This document shows positions 5,636-6,339 of a DNA stretch of 6,339 nt, piece by piece (the stretch's first letter is position 1; every line of letters begins with the position of its first letter). The notes beneath the pieces are model-generated. The model was not told the DNA's origin. It made no database searches and saw only the letters and a program-made list of their open reading frames with translations. Both the position numbers and the translations under genes were made by a program. The stretch is taken from the NCBI GenBank assembly GCA_011046055.1, contig DSBN01000052.1, positions 1-6,339 of the forward strand, given 5' to 3'. Origin of the DNA: Sediminispirochaeta sp. (lineage in GTDB: Bacteria; Spirochaetota; Spirochaetia; DSM-16054; Sediminispirochaetaceae).

Positions 5636-6339
5636 GCACCAAGTATTACTGTAACACACTTTTGCTGATTCTGCTGTTTTCGTCTTGCACCCCGATTCCG
5701 GATCGGCGGGTACTGCTCAAGGACGACCTGCGCCCGCCGGTATTCGTCGGAGTCGACGTGCATCACCAGCGGCAGATCAGCCTGCACTTTTCGGAGCCGG
5801 TTTTTTTTGAAAAAAACGACTTCCACGCCACGCCGTCCCTGGAGGTCGAATCCTTCAGCACCGAGGCCGAAGAGTTGAAAATCAACCTGGCCGCAGACAT
5901 GTCCCCCGGCCAAGAGTACGCCCTGAGCCTGACCGTCTCCGACGCGGCCCGCAACAGCCACAGTCTGCTGTGCCGCTTCTTCGGCTACAACCCCCGGGTC
6001 CCCGAGCTTTTGCTGAACGAAATCACCACCCAGGGTTCCACCAGCAACCCGGACAAGGTCGAGCTGAAGGTCCTCTCCCCGGGGAACACCGCCGGGGTGG
6101 TGGTCTACGAGGGCACCCGCGACTTTTTCGACCACTACAAGGTCCTGCCACCGGTGGAGGTGGAGACCGGCGACTACCTGGTGATCCATTTCAGACCCAG
6201 CGGTACGGAGGATGAAGTCGACGAGAGGGAGTCAAAAATAGAGTGCCGCGCCGAGGATGCCAGCGACTACGGCTGGGATTTCTGGGTGGAGGGGGGCGGC
6301 GGTCTGTCGGGAAACAACGGCGTGATCAGCGTCTACCGC
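5629..6339 (+). CDS. Lipoprotein with Ig-like and lamin-tail-like regions (partial, 3' end outside window)
   Basis: The frame is open from the ATG for 237 codons to the right edge. Residues 1-20 form a lipoprotein signal: Lys2 and Lys5, a hydrophobic run (TLLLILLF) and a loose lipobox FSSC with Cys20 as the lipid-bearing residue. Phe at -3 is poor for E. coli but accepted in spirochaetes. Residues about 37-117 resemble an SbsA-type Ig-like (Big_5) domain: PPVFVGVDV, then ISLHFSEPVFF, ending SLTVSDAARNS. From about 125 the pattern PELLLNEITTQGSTSNPDKVEL, a strand-rich middle, ETGDYLVIHF (179-188) and DFWVEGGGGLSGNNGVISVY (217-236) resembles lamin-tail (LTD) domains of bacterial surface proteins. 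It is probably an envelope or surface structural or binding protein; no enzyme motif is seen. A T8-G-A7 tract (5801-5816) lies in the Ig-like region. The gene is divergent from the Crp-like regulator. Confidence 0.85.
   Translation, partial: MKSTKYYCNTLLLILLFSSCTPIPDRRVLLKDDLRPPVFVGVDVHHQRQISLHFSEPVFFEKNDFHATPSLEVESFSTEAEELKINLAADMSPGQEYALSLTVSDAARNSHSLLCRFFGYNPRVPELLLNEITTQGSTSNPDKVELKVLSPGNTAGVVVYEGTRDFFDHYKVLPPVEVETGDYLVIHFRPSGTEDEVDERESKIECRAEDASDYGWDFWVEGGGGLSGNNGVISVYR
5801..5816. repeat. Homopolymer pair T8-G-A7 inside the lipoprotein gene
   Basis: Eight T (5801-5808), one G, then seven A (5810-5816) encode the run V-F-F-E-K-N (residues 58-63). Gain or loss of one base in either run would shift the frame near codon 60 of a surface lipoprotein gene. 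In the present state the frame is open. Confidence 0.7.

Overview
The window shows a compact, GC-rich bacterial chromosome segment with normal housekeeping content and no mobile-element, CRISPR, rRNA or tRNA signature. The host is probably a diderm bacterium. It encodes a lipoprotein with a loose lipobox (F-S-S-C) followed by an Ig-like and a lamin-tail-like region. Its ArgH has the MPGxTHxQxAMPSSxGLW sequence style that I associate with Bacteroidota and spirochaete-type enzymes. A spirochaete or a neighbouring lineage is my best guess, but this is inference from protein style only.

Layout from left to right. Positions 1-98 (minus) are the first 32 codons of a membrane protein that runs off the left edge. 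It starts 9 nt after argH (108-1478, minus), so the two are probably co-transcribed. Positions 1479-1719 are a divergent control region. It holds a good sigma-70-like promoter for argH, two candidate promoters in the other direction, and a perfect 13-bp inverted repeat whose arms flank one -10 box. A DUF4213/DUF364 protein (1720-2511, plus) follows. Its 3' end overlaps by 20 nt the end of a convergent gene for an unrecognised small secreted protein (2492-3016, minus).

The minus-strand block 5562 to 2492 reads, in transcription order: a Crp/Fnr-like cyclic-nucleotide-binding regulator (5562-4942), glmS for glucosamine-6-phosphate synthase (4848-3025), and the secreted protein, whose start lies 8 nt after the glmS stop. 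The 93-nt gap between the regulator and glmS is AT-rich and contains a 21-bp tandem repeat. Divergent from the regulator, with only 66 nt between starts, is a lipoprotein gene (5629 onward, plus) that runs off the right edge.

How the genes may work together: ArgH closes arginine synthesis, and GlmS commits fructose-6-phosphate to the amino sugars used for peptidoglycan and LPS. The regulator sits where it could control glmS, the secreted protein and the lipoprotein, which would be an envelope-related cluster. That link is inferred from position only. No clearly new multi-gene system is visible. The points most worth following are the unrecognised secreted protein tied to glmS, the inverted repeat around the DUF364 promoter, and the repeat architecture in the two regulator-flanking gaps.
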